From Bacillota bacterium (GTDB lineage Bacteria; Bacillota; Clostridia; Acetivibrionales; DSM-1351): a DNA stretch of 64,000 nucleotides. Shown one piece after another: positions 50,731 through 61,225 of the stretch; position 1 is the first letter of the stretch, and each line of letters opens with the position of its first letter. The translations under genes and the position numbers were made by a program. The notes under the pieces were generated by a model. It did no database searches. It worked only from the letters and a program-made list of their open reading frames with translations, and was not told where the DNA came from. The DNA lies in the NCBI GenBank assembly GCA_023460955.1, contig JAEWOH010000037.1:1-64000 (forward strand), read 5' to 3'.

Positions 50731-51825
50731 TCAATTTGCTCGAGCCACTAATTTATTCTTTTTTATCTCTGCAAGTATCCATACTCCGACAGGTAATATA
50801 ACCTGAAAAGGGAAAGCATAATATGGGTATACCTCAAATGCCCATTCTGACATTTCCATAGTATTCTTATACAATATTTGAGCAAATAACACCATGAAAA
50901 TGCCTGTTTGAATAACTACTGACCTGTAATCATGTAAGTTAAAAATCCGCGCAATACCTTTTGTACTAACAAATAAGCAGACAGTAATTTTTATGAAGGT
51001 TCCCATAGCAAATACAAATGCAACTGAAACCTCAAACCTTTGTAAAAATTCGCCGATACTAATCCTGCTTACTGCTTCATGTGATGGAAAATAAAGGCTT
51101 GAAGCCAACCTTCCTACTATCAGAATATTCCTTATCGTAATAGTAATTATGAGAATACCTGCAAAACTGGTACCGGTAAATAAGACCTTATAGGTTGACT
51201 TTTTGTTCTTCAAGCAAAAAAGTACACCTAAAAATATAACAGCTTCTGCAAAAGGAAAAGAAAACGATTTAAACCCGCTCTTCATTAAAGAAGACATATC
51301 GCTGCTAAGAATAGGCTTAATAAAATTAAGTCTCATATCATGCAGCCCCAGTAATTGTACTGCAATAACTATCACGAGAACTATAGGCAGAATATAGGCA
51401 CACGTTCTACCTATCACCTCTATCCCCAATCTGACAGCAATTATTGAAATAAGCGCAATGGCGAGCATAAGAATTATCATAGGAGTTTCAGGCAAAGTTA
51501 CGATATTGATAAATTCACCAAAGTTACGAGTTACCAGGGCTCCCAAATGAAAGCTGTAAAATACGAATATTACAGAAACGATTCTTCCGCCAAGCTTCCC
51601 CAATAGTAATATTAATATATCAAAAATGTCCTGTCCCGCAAAAATGGTCTGAATTCTTGCATAGATAAGCAGCATTGGAAAAGACATAAGGTAACCCAAA
51701 ATTCCAGCAATCCACTTGTCATTAGTTACATCGGATCCGCCAATTCCAAGAATTAAAGTGCTCCCAACTATAAAAATAATCAAAGTACAGATTGCCTCTT
51801 TATCGTTTATTTGTTCCTTTCTCAT
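50731..51825 (-). CDS. Spore germination permease, GerAB/GerKB family
   Basis: 364-residue integral membrane protein with ten hydrophobic segments. GerAB signatures: a start RKEQINDKEAICTLIIFIVGSTL and the APC-like core with FGEFINIVTLPETPMIILMLAI. It is the permease-like B subunit that senses germinant in the inner spore membrane. Last gene of the ger operon, 11 bases after the small protein gene. Confidence 0.92.
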   Translation of the reverse strand: MRKEQINDKEAICTLIIFIVGSTLILGIGGSDVTNDKWIAGILGYLMSFPMLLIYARIQTIFAGQDIFDILILLLGKLGGRIVSVIFVFYSFHLGALVTRNFGEFINIVTLPETPMIILMLAIALISIIAVRLGIEVIGRTCAYILPIVLVIVIAVQLLGLHDMRLNFIKPILSSDMSSLMKSGFKSFSFPFAEAVIFLGVLFCLKNKKSTYKVLFTGTSFAGILIITITIRNILIVGRLASSLYFPSHEAVSRISIGEFLQRFEVSVAFVFAMGTFIKITVCLFVSTKGIARIFNLHDYRSVVIQTGIFMVLFAQILYKNTMEMSEWAFEVYPYYAFPFQVILPVGVWILAEIKKNKLVARAN

Positions 51826-51836
51826 AAAAACCGCCT

Positions 51837-52040
51837 TTAAAAAATTGATTTTATTATTTTTTTAATTGGCTCTTGAGGACTTGGTAGCGTTACATTAAAA
51901 CATATGAGCAGCGCTACTGTTAAAGACAAAGTCCACAGTACTGCATTGGCAGCGAAGTCTTTCCATTTCTTCTCTTTAAACAACGGAACAAATTCATAAA
52001 TAGCTAATAGGACGTATATTAATATCAATAAAAAACACAT
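51837..52040 (-). CDS. Small membrane protein of the ger operon (GerKD-like)
   Basis: 67-residue protein with two hydrophobic segments (CFLLILIYVLLAIYEFVPLF and AVLWTLSLTVALLICFNV). Tightly packed between gerC-like (2-base gap) and gerB-like genes. Small D-type subunits with two membrane segments occur in several Bacillus and clostridial ger operons, which fits by position and topology. No sequence motif proves it. Confidence 0.7.
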   Translation of the reverse strand: MCFLLILIYVLLAIYEFVPLFKEKKWKDFAANAVLWTLSLTVALLICFNVTLPSPQEPIKKIIKSIF

Positions 52041-52041
52041 A

Positions 52042-53205
52042 CTATTTTTCCTTAACCTCCAGTGGTTTCGAAAGCATTGAACTATTCTTTATATGAACCT
52101 TTGCTGCTACTGTAACTTCTATACTTCTGAAGCGCTCATCCCAGTTATTCTTAACATTCTTCCAGGACTCATAATCATCTTCATATATTTTCATACCAAA
52201 GCCTAATATATCTGATCCAAATTCCTGTTGTATCTTTTTGATAGTTTTCTTCAACCTTTTCTCAACGCTTGCTTCAGTAATCTTTATTAATTCATCGCGA
52301 CCCTTTTCATCAATCACGTTGATAGTTCCACCCAGTTCTCCAAGTGACACTATGGTTTGAACATTTATATCAACTTTAATTTTTTCTTTATTTACAATAG
52401 GCTTTAACTTTGTTTTACTTTTAAATATTTCCAGACCAACAGAAATGGTTTTTTTATTTCCTTTTGCTTCTAAATTTTGAACTATCAGTCCACCTTTTAT
52501 TTTGTTACGAATGAAAAGCATATCTTTGGTTTCTTCTTCATCTAAAACTCCGACAAGCTTATCTCCCCTGAAAATTGCTGTTCCTCCTACAGAAGGTACC
52601 TTACCTTTTTCAGATTCTTTCATTTTTAATGTTGCAATACTTGCCTCAATGCCTTCCCCTCCCATATTGTTTGCAAATTCCCATATTTCAGTATTTGGTG
52701 CTTTTGATAATCTATCTTCATTTTTTATCATATCCTCCAGCTCGTATGACTTAATTGACTCTGTTACTTCCCCACCCTTAAAGATTTCCTCAGCGGTTTT
52801 CTCTGTAGACATGAGTAAGTGTATGCTGGACCTGGTTTCAGAATCCCTGTTAAACCAATCAATTATGTCTATTACACCATCCTCGGCAATTTCTTTGCTT
52901 ATAATCAGAATTTTATTGTGACTCCAATAAAGTTTTTTTCCAGTTAGTGAAATAGAATTTCTTGCACAATCAAATATGGTGTCGCCTTCGACAGAAATTA
53001 ACTTTGATTCGGTCTTTGTATCCTTGCCGCCTGAAATTTTTACAATTTCAACAGTCAACCTATATCTGGCATTTTCCCCTTTATCAACAGCAGCACCAGC
53101 TACAATAGCCAGACTTTCTATCTCTCTATAGTTCCAGCAGCCTGTTACAATAATTGAATTTATTAATGTGATGATACAAAGTAGAATAAGCTTTACTTTT
53201 GTCAT
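52042..53205 (-). CDS. Spore germination lipoprotein, GerAC/GerKC family
   Basis: 387-residue lipoprotein: signal peptide with lipobox IIVTGC (Cys about residue 23), then WNYREIESLAIVAGAAVDKG, a hallmark of Ger(x)C proteins, and the C-terminal FGMKIYEDDYESWKNVKNNWDE region. Anchored on the outer face of the inner spore membrane. ATG start at 53205; a TTG codon lies just before. It follows gerA directly. Confidence 0.93.
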   Translation of the reverse strand: MTKVKLILLCIITLINSIIVTGCWNYREIESLAIVAGAAVDKGENARYRLTVEIVKISGGKDTKTESKLISVEGDTIFDCARNSISLTGKKLYWSHNKILIISKEIAEDGVIDIIDWFNRDSETRSSIHLLMSTEKTAEEIFKGGEVTESIKSYELEDMIKNEDRLSKAPNTEIWEFANNMGGEGIEASIATLKMKESEKGKVPSVGGTAIFRGDKLVGVLDEEETKDMLFIRNKIKGGLIVQNLEAKGNKKTISVGLEIFKSKTKLKPIVNKEKIKVDINVQTIVSLGELGGTINVIDEKGRDELIKITEASVEKRLKKTIKKIQQEFGSDILGFGMKIYEDDYESWKNVKNNWDERFRSIEVTVAAKVHIKNSSMLSKPLEVKEK

Positions 53206-53208
53206 CAA

Positions 53209-54792
53209 TTATTTCCCCTTCTTGTTATTTGATTTGACACGAATCAGATTTCTTGCTGCTATAATTTTTGGCCTCAAAGTCATGGACCACCAGGGTGCTC
53301 TTATCAAAATATCCTGTCCGTTGTGATTTCTAACAGAAGTATTATTGAGCATATAAGGTACTCCAAAAGATCGAATACTCATGAGATGCAGCAGAACTGC
53401 AACAAAACCGAAAATAAAACCATATATTCCGATAAACGAGGATGCAAATAATAAAACAAACCTTATAATAATTGTGGCACCTATCAAATTGATATTCATT
53501 AAGGTTACGATACCGGTTAAAGCAGTAATAATAACTACCGGTGCACTTACCAGTCTTGCTTCAACTGCTGCCTGCCCTAGTACAAGTGTTCCCACAATAT
53601 TTACGGCCTGTCCGATAGAGGCAGGCATTCTGGTACCCACCTCCCGCAGTATGTCAAATATTAAAAGCATTATAAACATACTTAAAACCGAAGGAAAAGG
53701 TACACCTTCTCTTGAAGCCGAAATGCTTAAAAGTAAGGGGGTGGGCAGCATCTCCTGATGGAAGGTGACAATAGCAGTAAATATAGCCGGTACACTTATT
53801 GCCAGAAAAAATGACATTCCCCTGAATATTCTGTTAATAGAGGCATAAATATAATTATTATAATAATCTTCATTAGATTGAATTGTTTCAGCTATAATGA
53901 AAGGAACGGTCAGTGCAATGGGACTGCCGTCAACCATTATTGCTATTCTTCCCTCTAATAATTTTCCTGCCACCACATCGGGTCTTTCTGTGTAACCAAC
54001 AGTCTCAAACGGAGAAAAGGGGGCATCTCGAATCAACTCCTGAATGTAACCGGAATCCAGAATACCGTCTATATCAATTTCGTCCAACCGCCGTTCAAGT
54101 TCTGCGAGTATGTCTTTTGAGACAATATCATCGATGTAACAAATGCAAGTTTTTGTACGAGTTCTATGACCGATTTCTTTAAATTTGAACTTTAGTTCAT
54201 TACTTTTAATCCTCCGCCTTACCAGTGAAATATTGATTGAAATCGACTCTGTAAAGCCCTCCCTCGGCCCGCGGACTACTTTTGCCGACTCAGGTTCACT
54301 TATTGCTCTGAACTGCCAACCCTTTGTATTTATAATCAAAGCCTTTTCATAGTTATCCAGCAGAAATACCGTATCTCCGATAAACATTGCAGAGGCGATA
54401 TCATTAAAGTCATCAGTCACAGATATTTCGTTAGCAAAAAGTACTTTTGTCCGTATTTCATCTAAAAGATCCTGCCCTGAGATGTTCTCAGTCAAGTCAT
54501 TCCGAAGCATGGGTTGAATAATGTTCTCATTGATTACTTCAGAGTTTACCATGCCCTCAACATAAACAATGCAACACTTGGCGGCATTAAGGTATTTATT
54601 TTGAAACTGCCTGAAGATAATAGTCTGATCATCTGAAAACACTTTTTTAAATAAATTAATATTTTCATCCAATGTTTTTAATAGTATCTTTTTACTTTTA
54701 GATTTCTCACTTGACTTATTGGAGTCCTGCCCGGCTGTCTGTCCGTTTTTTACAGCCTCTTCGATTTTCTTCTTCCTAAGCGCCTTATACAT
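53209..54792 (-). CDS. Spore germination protein, GerAA/GerKA family
   Basis: About 527 residues. N-terminal soluble domain with NLFKKVFSDDQTIIFRQF and FRAISEPESAKVVRGPREGFTESISINISLVRRRI, then five or six membrane helices containing ISASREGVPFPS and PASIGQAVNIVGTLVLGQAAVEARLVSAP. The A subunit forms the core of the germinant receptor. Start at ATG 54792 with GGTGAT upstream; an ATG at 54804 is also possible. First gene of the ger operon. Confidence 0.94.
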   Translation of the reverse strand: MYKALRKKKIEEAVKNGQTAGQDSNKSSEKSKSKKILLKTLDENINLFKKVFSDDQTIIFRQFQNKYLNAAKCCIVYVEGMVNSEVINENIIQPMLRNDLTENISGQDLLDEIRTKVLFANEISVTDDFNDIASAMFIGDTVFLLDNYEKALIINTKGWQFRAISEPESAKVVRGPREGFTESISINISLVRRRIKSNELKFKFKEIGHRTRTKTCICYIDDIVSKDILAELERRLDEIDIDGILDSGYIQELIRDAPFSPFETVGYTERPDVVAGKLLEGRIAIMVDGSPIALTVPFIIAETIQSNEDYYNNYIYASINRIFRGMSFFLAISVPAIFTAIVTFHQEMLPTPLLLSISASREGVPFPSVLSMFIMLLIFDILREVGTRMPASIGQAVNIVGTLVLGQAAVEARLVSAPVVIITALTGIVTLMNINLIGATIIIRFVLLFASSFIGIYGFIFGFVAVLLHLMSIRSFGVPYMLNNTSVRNHNGQDILIRAPWWSMTLRPKIIAARNLIRVKSNNKKGK

Positions 54793-54840
54793 ATTAATCA
54801 CCATTATTTAGTGTGTACAATGAAGTAAAATCTAGTCATA

Positions 54841-54879
54841 AAAAAACTCTTCAGAATAAATTACTTAATCTGAAGAGTC
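54841..54879 (-). terminator. Terminator between the small lipoprotein and ger genes
   Basis: ACTCTTCAGA/TCTGAAGAGT stem with a 14-base loop and a run of seven T on the minus strand. It lies 9 bases past the stop codon of the lipoprotein gene. Confidence 0.85.
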
Positions 54880-54887
54880 TGTCTTTA

Positions 54888-55187
54888 TTAATCTTTCTTG
54901 TCGCATTTCTTTTTTCGGAAAAGTGATAGGCCACCAAAGCCGCTTATTATAGCCATATAAAAGCCCAAATCATACCACCAGCCTGTATTTGCAACCTCGT
55001 ATATTCTGATGTTTTTATCAAAAAATCCTACTATTAAAGATATTGGAGATACCCAGCCGTGCCAGATACCCCAGAAAAAGCCGGCGGGTTTGTCTGCCGT
55101 GATTGAACCGTCCCCCGGTATACAGCCTGTTAGTACAAATAAACTCAAAGCCCCCATAGCCAATAAAACTATTATCTTTTTTCTCAC
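54888..55187 (-). CDS. Small lipoprotein with a C-terminal membrane helix, unknown
   Basis: 99-residue protein: a signal peptide with lipobox LFVLTGC (Cys22), then a Trp-rich segment (GFFWGIWHGWVSPISLIVGFFDK) and a final helix (WWYDLGFYMAIISGFGGLSLF) with a Lys-rich tail. It has its own terminator. I do not know a function; such proteins are common in Firmicutes near transport or germination genes. Start behind GGAGGG. Confidence 0.75.
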   Translation of the reverse strand: MRKKIIVLLAMGALSLFVLTGCIPGDGSITADKPAGFFWGIWHGWVSPISLIVGFFDKNIRIYEVANTGWWYDLGFYMAIISGFGGLSLFRKKKCDKKD

Positions 55188-55261
55188 AAAAACCCTCCAA
55201 ATAAAAAGAATCTAATTATAGTTATGATATTATACGTTATTTTAAACTTAAAAGACTGCTA

Positions 55262-55855
55262 TTATGGTTTTAAATATCCCTTGTCCACTGCATCCTTAAC
55301 CATAGCCTGAATATACTCCCATACTTTCTGTGAACCCTGCTGAATATGTTTATTTCTTTCCAAAACTCTGGTCGCAGTGACATTCAGCTTTTGCCATTGC
55401 AAGCCTTTTGTACTGTAGTTATGGTAAATAGGCATAAAGGTATCAACTAAATGAGCATACTTTGCTTCAGGTGTCAGGTAATCTTCAAATTCCCTCCAAA
55501 GGCTTATAAACTCTTCCTTCTGGTCATCAGGCAGTAACCCGAAAATTCTTTGAGCAGCCTTATTCTCTCTTTCAGCCTTGTCTTCATGTGCCTGTACATC
55601 ATATGCAAAGGTATCCCCCGCATCAATTTCCACAATATCATGCAGCATTATCATTTTCATTACCTTTAGCATATCAAGGTTCTTTTCGTTCGAATATTCG
55701 GTAAACAGCATTGCACATACAGCCATGTGCCAGGAATGTTCAGCATCATTCTCTCTTCTTGATGCATCCATTAGTATTGTATTTCTTAGTATCTGCTTTG
55801 TTTTATCTATTTCTTTAATAAAGTCCAACTGCTTTTGTAACCTTAATAAATCCAT
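55262..55855 (-). CDS. HD-domain hydrolase (YfbR/5'-deoxynucleotidase-like)
   Basis: 197 residues from the ATG at 55855, which has GAGGTGAT upstream; the frame extends 15 bases further to a less likely start. HD motifs: ENDAEHSWHMAVCAM (His and the HD-type pair), MLHDIVEIDAGD, and the family's DAYAHLVDTFMP-like stretch later (AKYAHLVDTFMPIYHN). It likely removes phosphate from deoxynucleoside monophosphates. Substrate not proven. Confidence 0.85.
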   Translation of the reverse strand: MDLLRLQKQLDFIKEIDKTKQILRNTILMDASRRENDAEHSWHMAVCAMLFTEYSNEKNLDMLKVMKMIMLHDIVEIDAGDTFAYDVQAHEDKAERENKAAQRIFGLLPDDQKEEFISLWREFEDYLTPEAKYAHLVDTFMPIYHNYSTKGLQWQKLNVTATRVLERNKHIQQGSQKVWEYIQAMVKDAVDKGYLKP

Positions 55856-55969
55856 TGTATCACCTCTCATCTTGTTTTATCTGAAATACATAATTATTTT
55901 GAGCCTTACACTGACCCTTCATCTTACTCACCATTTCCCTCAGCCTGAAAGTAATGTACACTGATTATT

Positions 55970-57775
55970 TTACGCACTTATGTACTGTCCTGCCTGAACA
56001 CGCCACATTTCAGCATATTTACCATTTAGCTTCAACAACTCTTCATGACTTCCTGCTTCAATTATTTTACCATTTTCAAGCATAAATATTTTATCTGCCA
56101 AACGTGTTGTTGAAAGTCTGTGAGAAATAAATACAACTGTCTTATTCTCAGCAGCCTCCAGCATTGATTGGTTAAGCTGATATTCTGCGATCGGATCGAG
56201 AGCCGATGAGGGCTCATCGAGTATAATGAGGCTGGAGTCTTTGTAGAAGGCTCTTGATATAGCTATCTTTTGGGCCTCGCCACCCGACAGGTTGACTCCG
56301 TTTTCCTCAAACTCGGCAGTCAAAGGTGTCTGAAGGCCGTGTTTAAAGCTTTTCAGTCTTTCTGCAAAGCCGCTTTGCTCCAGTGCTGTCATTACAGGTT
56401 TTTCAGATACCGCCTCTGCATTATCCAGCAATACATTCTCTTTTACCGTGGCTGCATAGAGCATGTAATCCTGAAAAACCGTTCCCACATAATCATGATA
56501 CTGAGTCACATCATAATCTTTGACATTAACTCCATCCAGTGTTATTGCTCCGCCATTTACATCATAAAGCCTCATCAGCAGTTTGATAAGGGTAGTCTTT
56601 CCCGCCCCATTGTAACCCACAAGCGCAACTTTTTCGTAAGGCTTTATGGTCATATCTATACCATTGATAACACTTCTGTCCCCCTCTTTATAGGAAAACG
56701 AAATATCATCAAGCTTGAATATCTTTGGTTCGCCGGGAACGGCAAGCTTCTTCCGGCTGACAATTTTGGGCTCATAATTAAGGAAATCTCGAATTTTTTC
56801 AACATATAAACTTGTTTCACTGGCATATGGATATATTTCCGTCATAATTCGCAGACTTCTTTTAAAACTTCCGAAGGAATTAAAAAGAATAACCACACTG
56901 CTGTATGAAAGCAAATTCATAACAGTAGCTTTATAAACCAGGTATGTAATGTAAAGCACATCACTTATAAAGTCATTTGACACATAATCTCTGAGAAAGC
57001 TAAGCAGGAATTTCCTTTTTCCATTTGCCTTGTCAATGTTATAAATGGTCTTGTTTGCCTCTTTAAAATTACAGAAAAGTTTTTCCGATACATCCGGATT
57101 CAGACGCAACTCCTTTGCATAGTCGTTCAGATAGAAAACTCGGTTAACATATGCTCTCTTTCTTTCTTCAGGATTCTTTTCAATACGTATCTTAAAATTG
57201 ATTTTATTAAATATTTGCATAAGAAGAAATGAAAAGGCAAAGGAAACCACTACAAATATGATTGAAAACCAATCCTTTATAAGGAAGTATGCTCCTGTGG
57301 TAAAAAATACCGTTAAGCCAGTAAATATCTTATTAAGAATTTCCAGCATACGGTCAACCTGTTTATCAGCCTCTGACACTGCCAAAACGAACTCATTATA
57401 ATAATCAGGATTGTCATAGCATTCCAAATCCAGCTCCCTAGCCTTTTCATAAAGCATAAACTTTATTTTCCGCTTCATTTTAGGCATTGCTTTCTGAGCT
57501 ATACGGTGAGTTACAACTGCGCCATAAAGCATTCCTATTCCAATCAGAATAAAAAGCATAATTATGAACACAGCAACTTTTTGAAAAGGTCTCCCATATT
57601 CTACAGACTCTAATACATAGCCTATACCATAGGTATGCTCTACAAATATCAGAATTTGATTTCTGAGAATGTCCAGTATGTATGCAAAAATATATAACGG
57701 CGATGCCGAAAAGCAAATCTTGAGAATAAACAGATTATTATCAAGTACCTGCCTGAAGGACTGTTTAGTCTTCAT
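55970..57775 (-). CDS. ABC transporter half (permease-ATPase fusion)
   Basis: 601-residue half-transporter: six membrane helices in the first 310 residues and an ATPase with Walker A GYNGAGKTT, signature NLSGGEAQK, Walker B LIILDEPSSALD and switch His in ISHRLST. The partner at 57772 overlaps it by 4 bases. Together they form a heterodimeric exporter, of the type used for peptides, lantibiotics or drugs. Substrate unknown. Confidence 0.9.
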   Translation of the reverse strand: MKTKQSFRQVLDNNLFILKICFSASPLYIFAYILDILRNQILIFVEHTYGIGYVLESVEYGRPFQKVAVFIIMLFILIGIGMLYGAVVTHRIAQKAMPKMKRKIKFMLYEKARELDLECYDNPDYYNEFVLAVSEADKQVDRMLEILNKIFTGLTVFFTTGAYFLIKDWFSIIFVVVSFAFSFLLMQIFNKINFKIRIEKNPEERKRAYVNRVFYLNDYAKELRLNPDVSEKLFCNFKEANKTIYNIDKANGKRKFLLSFLRDYVSNDFISDVLYITYLVYKATVMNLLSYSSVVILFNSFGSFKRSLRIMTEIYPYASETSLYVEKIRDFLNYEPKIVSRKKLAVPGEPKIFKLDDISFSYKEGDRSVINGIDMTIKPYEKVALVGYNGAGKTTLIKLLMRLYDVNGGAITLDGVNVKDYDVTQYHDYVGTVFQDYMLYAATVKENVLLDNAEAVSEKPVMTALEQSGFAERLKSFKHGLQTPLTAEFEENGVNLSGGEAQKIAISRAFYKDSSLIILDEPSSALDPIAEYQLNQSMLEAAENKTVVFISHRLSTTRLADKIFMLENGKIIEAGSHEELLKLNGKYAEMWRVQAGQYISA

Positions 57776-59676
57776 ATTGCAATTTCTCCTTCCATTTTAG
57801 CTTCTTCATCCGTATTGTTGATTTTGGAATGTTTAAGGTTGTTTTTTATAGACATTTCATTTATGTCATTTACTGCAAGATAATTCATAGCCTGTTTGGT
57901 ATACATATCCGAGTATGAGCCGTTCATCTTCATTAATTCCTCGTGGGTGCCCTCTTCAATAAGTTCTCCGTGCTCAAACATAAATACTCTGTCGGCACTC
58001 CTTACCGATGAAAGTCGGTGGGATATAAATATCATAGTTTTGTCCTTACTCTCCTGCATGATACTTTTATACAGGTCGTATTCGGCTATAGGATCCAAGG
58101 CAGAAGAAGGTTCGTCGAAAACTTTTATAGGAGTATTCTGAACAAAGGCTCTTGCTACTATTATTTTCTGGAATTGTCCACCGGACAAAATTGCTCCGTC
58201 TTCATCAAATTCCTTGGTCAGAATTGTATTGATACCGTGCTTAAGAGTCTCAACCTTTTCATACACTCCCGCCTTCTTTAAAGCACTAATAACTGCTTCT
58301 TCCTCATTTTCTATTTTGTGTCCCATTAACACATTATCTTTAATGGAAAGTGAAAGGACTTTATAATCCTGGAAAGCGGCAGCGAATAACTGGCGATATG
58401 CCCTAAGATTATACTCTTTTATGTTTCGGCCATTCACAAGAATTTCTCCTGAGGTAGGGTCATACAGACGGAACAATAGTTTAATAATGGTAGATTTACC
58501 GGCTCCGTTATGGCCAACAATGGCTACAATACTATTTCCAGCTATTGTGAAGTTCAGGTTCTTCAAAGCATATTTCCCGTCTTTATAGGCGAAACTTACA
58601 TTCCTGAATTCGATAGATGCTATAGTCGGTTCAGGTATAACTCCGTCCCAATCCTCCGGAATTGCTTCTCTATATTCAATAAAAGTACGGAGGTTGTTAA
58701 CAAACAGACCATTCTTCATAGTCTCAACGATATTGTTGAACAAACCGATCAAAATCCAGGTGGCTGATACCATTATGCTTGAAAGCACTGCCAACTCTGA
58801 AAGTGAAATGGTTTTCACTATCATTGCCTTATAGGTTCCATAAAGCAGTACACCCTCGAAAATAATAGAAAAGGTAAACACTACTTTAAGAAATTCTATG
58901 GGGATTATCTTTGGGGCATATTTATCAGCAATCTTAAAGGTTCTTTTAATTGCTTCATCATATTTATCCTTAATTAGCCTGTAGACATTGGATAACCGCA
59001 TTTCCTTAGCATATTCCGACAAGTACATGACTCTGTTTACATACTGGAATACCCTCTCATTGGGTATCCCTTCCTTATATCGCTTTAATACCAGCTTATT
59101 CATAATTCCACCGAATACGAAGTTACCTATTATAGGGAAAATTACAAACAAAACTGCCAGCCTGTCAATGTCATACATGGAGAAAAATACTACTACCGTA
59201 GCTATTGAGCCTGTTAGTATACCCCATACGTTCTTTACCACGCTGTTGATTTTATCTGCTGCTCCATCAACTGCCATTGTATATCTGTTATAAAAGTCTG
59301 CATCCTCAAAGCAGCTTAATTCAACATTCCGGGCCTTTTTATACAATTTCAGGTAGAGCCCTTCATATATTTTCGTACCGGTTAACGGGAACGTTATATT
59401 GTTAACATAGCTCCTGTAAAGGCCTATTACTGTGAAGGTTACACCGCATATTAAAATAAAAACGAGTATGCTTTGAAAACTCATTTTCCTTTCAAATGCA
59501 TTAATTATGTAACGCATAAATATGGCACTGTAAAAAACCCATTCAAAATACTCCAGAATAGAAATTATCAATGTATGTATAACATTGCTCTTACTGATCT
59601 GCCACGCCATTTTCATAGCGAAAAGATTGCTTTTAATTGAAGCTGAATTTGATATTTCTTTTTTCTTTTTATTCAA
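57772..59676 (-). CDS. ABC transporter half (permease-ATPase fusion)
   Basis: 634-residue partner: membrane domain to about residue 330, Walker A GHNGAGKST, signature LSGGQFQK, Walker B IKVFDEPSSALD (Phe in place of Leu) and ISHRLSS. A charged 45-residue C-terminal tail is unusual for the family. TTG start behind CAGGAGG. Its last codons overlap the next gene, so both halves are made in a fixed ratio. Confidence 0.9.
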   Translation of the reverse strand: MNKKKKEISNSASIKSNLFAMKMAWQISKSNVIHTLIISILEYFEWVFYSAIFMRYIINAFERKMSFQSILVFILICGVTFTVIGLYRSYVNNITFPLTGTKIYEGLYLKLYKKARNVELSCFEDADFYNRYTMAVDGAADKINSVVKNVWGILTGSIATVVVFFSMYDIDRLAVLFVIFPIIGNFVFGGIMNKLVLKRYKEGIPNERVFQYVNRVMYLSEYAKEMRLSNVYRLIKDKYDEAIKRTFKIADKYAPKIIPIEFLKVVFTFSIIFEGVLLYGTYKAMIVKTISLSELAVLSSIMVSATWILIGLFNNIVETMKNGLFVNNLRTFIEYREAIPEDWDGVIPEPTIASIEFRNVSFAYKDGKYALKNLNFTIAGNSIVAIVGHNGAGKSTIIKLLFRLYDPTSGEILVNGRNIKEYNLRAYRQLFAAAFQDYKVLSLSIKDNVLMGHKIENEEEAVISALKKAGVYEKVETLKHGINTILTKEFDEDGAILSGGQFQKIIVARAFVQNTPIKVFDEPSSALDPIAEYDLYKSIMQESKDKTMIFISHRLSSVRSADRVFMFEHGELIEEGTHEELMKMNGSYSDMYTKQAMNYLAVNDINEMSIKNNLKHSKINNTDEEAKMEGEIAI

Positions 59677-59817
59677 ATTTTAAACCTCCTGACATAGAAA
59701 CAGAAACTAATACACTTACACTTTTAACCAATAAAAGTTATTTTAACATATTTTGTTTCAATATGTTACCCAAACATTTATTATACATAAAATAGGAACT
59801 TAAGTTTAAATGAAGTC

Positions 59818-59856
59818 AAAAAAAAACAGGTGTACCTCACATCGGAAGTCCACCAG
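59818..59856 (-). terminator. Terminator downstream of the MFS gene
   Basis: On the minus strand GGTGGAC and GTACACC form a stem with one mismatch and a 12-base loop, followed by a run of nine T. It lies about 75 bases past the MFS stop codon. Confidence 0.6.
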
Positions 59857-59929
59857 TCTATTTATTAATTCACTGAACACCTCAATAGTTCCGACCAGCC
59901 GGAATATCTTATCTAAATAATATAGTCGA

Positions 59930-61225
59930 TTACTTTTCTTCATTCCTCATACTATACCATCTGTATGTCCACAGAGCTATTGATACAAGCCTTAATAGGA
60001 ATTCGATAAAAAATGCCTTCTGTAACGCTGCACGATCACCGCCAAACCAGTTGTAAACAGCAACTCCCACCATAGGCATTACAGCATTTGATAAAGTAAT
60101 AAAAAGAGTATAAACTGATATGCTTAAGGTTTTAATCCTTTCAGGAACCACCTGAAGCAGACATTGTAGTATATTCAAAGGTATCGTTGCAAAGGTGAGA
60201 TTGGCTATAACATTAAGTATCAGAAATACTATCGGACCTGATGAAAGAGGCAAGCTTGTACTAATTATCATAAATATTGGCGAAGTTGCCATACCTATAC
60301 TTCCTGCAACCATTCCAAAACGAATACCATGTTTTTCGTTGACACGGCTCCAAAACCCTATAGTTGCAAACTGAACCAGGGCAGCTCCGATACCTGTGTA
60401 ACTGAGCCACGCCTCGTTCATATTTAAATAACGGACCTGCCCAATAAACCACAAAGTCCAGTCAAACTGCCACGTTACATAAAAATACATTGCAATACTG
60501 ACAAAAATAAGAAATTTCTTATTAGAACCGATTTCTCTCAATACAATCCTGAAATCCCTAAGGTTCAATTTGGTACTTTTACCTTCACGGTCAGATTTAA
60601 CCCTCGTAAGCACATATACCTGCAGCATCAGAATCAAGCAGGCTATCCAGAAATAAAACTGATGAATCAGTATCTTTCCCTCGGTAGATTTGGCTGAAGC
60701 CAGTAAAGCTCCACTAATGAGAGGAATAAAGATACTTACAAGAAAAGTCCATCTGTTCCTGCTGGTCAATATAGTATTTCTCTCTTCAATTGCTGTAATA
60801 TCAGAAAAATAAGACTGCCAGGAAGTATTGTAAATAGTCAATGGAGCGATTGAAATACTTAACAAGACAAGAAAGGCATAAAACCTGTAGGCACTCAAAG
60901 CCGGTACAAAACTGCATGCCAGGTAGGCGACATCCAGAAGCAGCAAAGCCAGTATTACAATACTCCGCTTGTTTTTAAGACGGTCTGTAATTATTCCCGC
61001 CGGTATAAGAAAAATCATACCTATAAATTGAGGTATGGAATTCAATAAGCCAATTTGTGTATCATTCGCACCAAGTCTCAAGGCAAATAAAAGGTTGTTA
61101 TTGTTTATCAGATTATTTACAACCGCAAACAATATTCCTTCTATGGTCAGCAGCGTACAGATACTGCCTGTAAGTCCCGGAAATCTTCCCCCTACGTTCC
61201 TTATAAAGCCCTTAAAAGTTGTCAA
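59930..61225 (-). CDS. Major facilitator superfamily transporter
   Basis: 431-residue membrane protein with 12 hydrophobic segments. An MFS motif-A-like loop (AGIITDRLKNKRS) sits after helix 2, and the opening RLGANDTQIGLLNSIPQFIGMIFLIP fits the YfkF/LacY-like sub-group. TTG start behind GGGGG. It is divergent from the amidohydrolase-lacI pair, and the LacI operators lie in the shared gap, so it might be part of the same regulon. Substrate unknown. Confidence 0.88.
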   Translation of the reverse strand: MTTFKGFIRNVGGRFPGLTGSICTLLTIEGILFAVVNNLINNNNLLFALRLGANDTQIGLLNSIPQFIGMIFLIPAGIITDRLKNKRSIVILALLLLDVAYLACSFVPALSAYRFYAFLVLLSISIAPLTIYNTSWQSYFSDITAIEERNTILTSRNRWTFLVSIFIPLISGALLASAKSTEGKILIHQFYFWIACLILMLQVYVLTRVKSDREGKSTKLNLRDFRIVLREIGSNKKFLIFVSIAMYFYVTWQFDWTLWFIGQVRYLNMNEAWLSYTGIGAALVQFATIGFWSRVNEKHGIRFGMVAGSIGMATSPIFMIISTSLPLSSGPIVFLILNVIANLTFATIPLNILQCLLQVVPERIKTLSISVYTLFITLSNAVMPMVGVAVYNWFGGDRAALQKAFFIEFLLRLVSIALWTYRWYSMRNEEK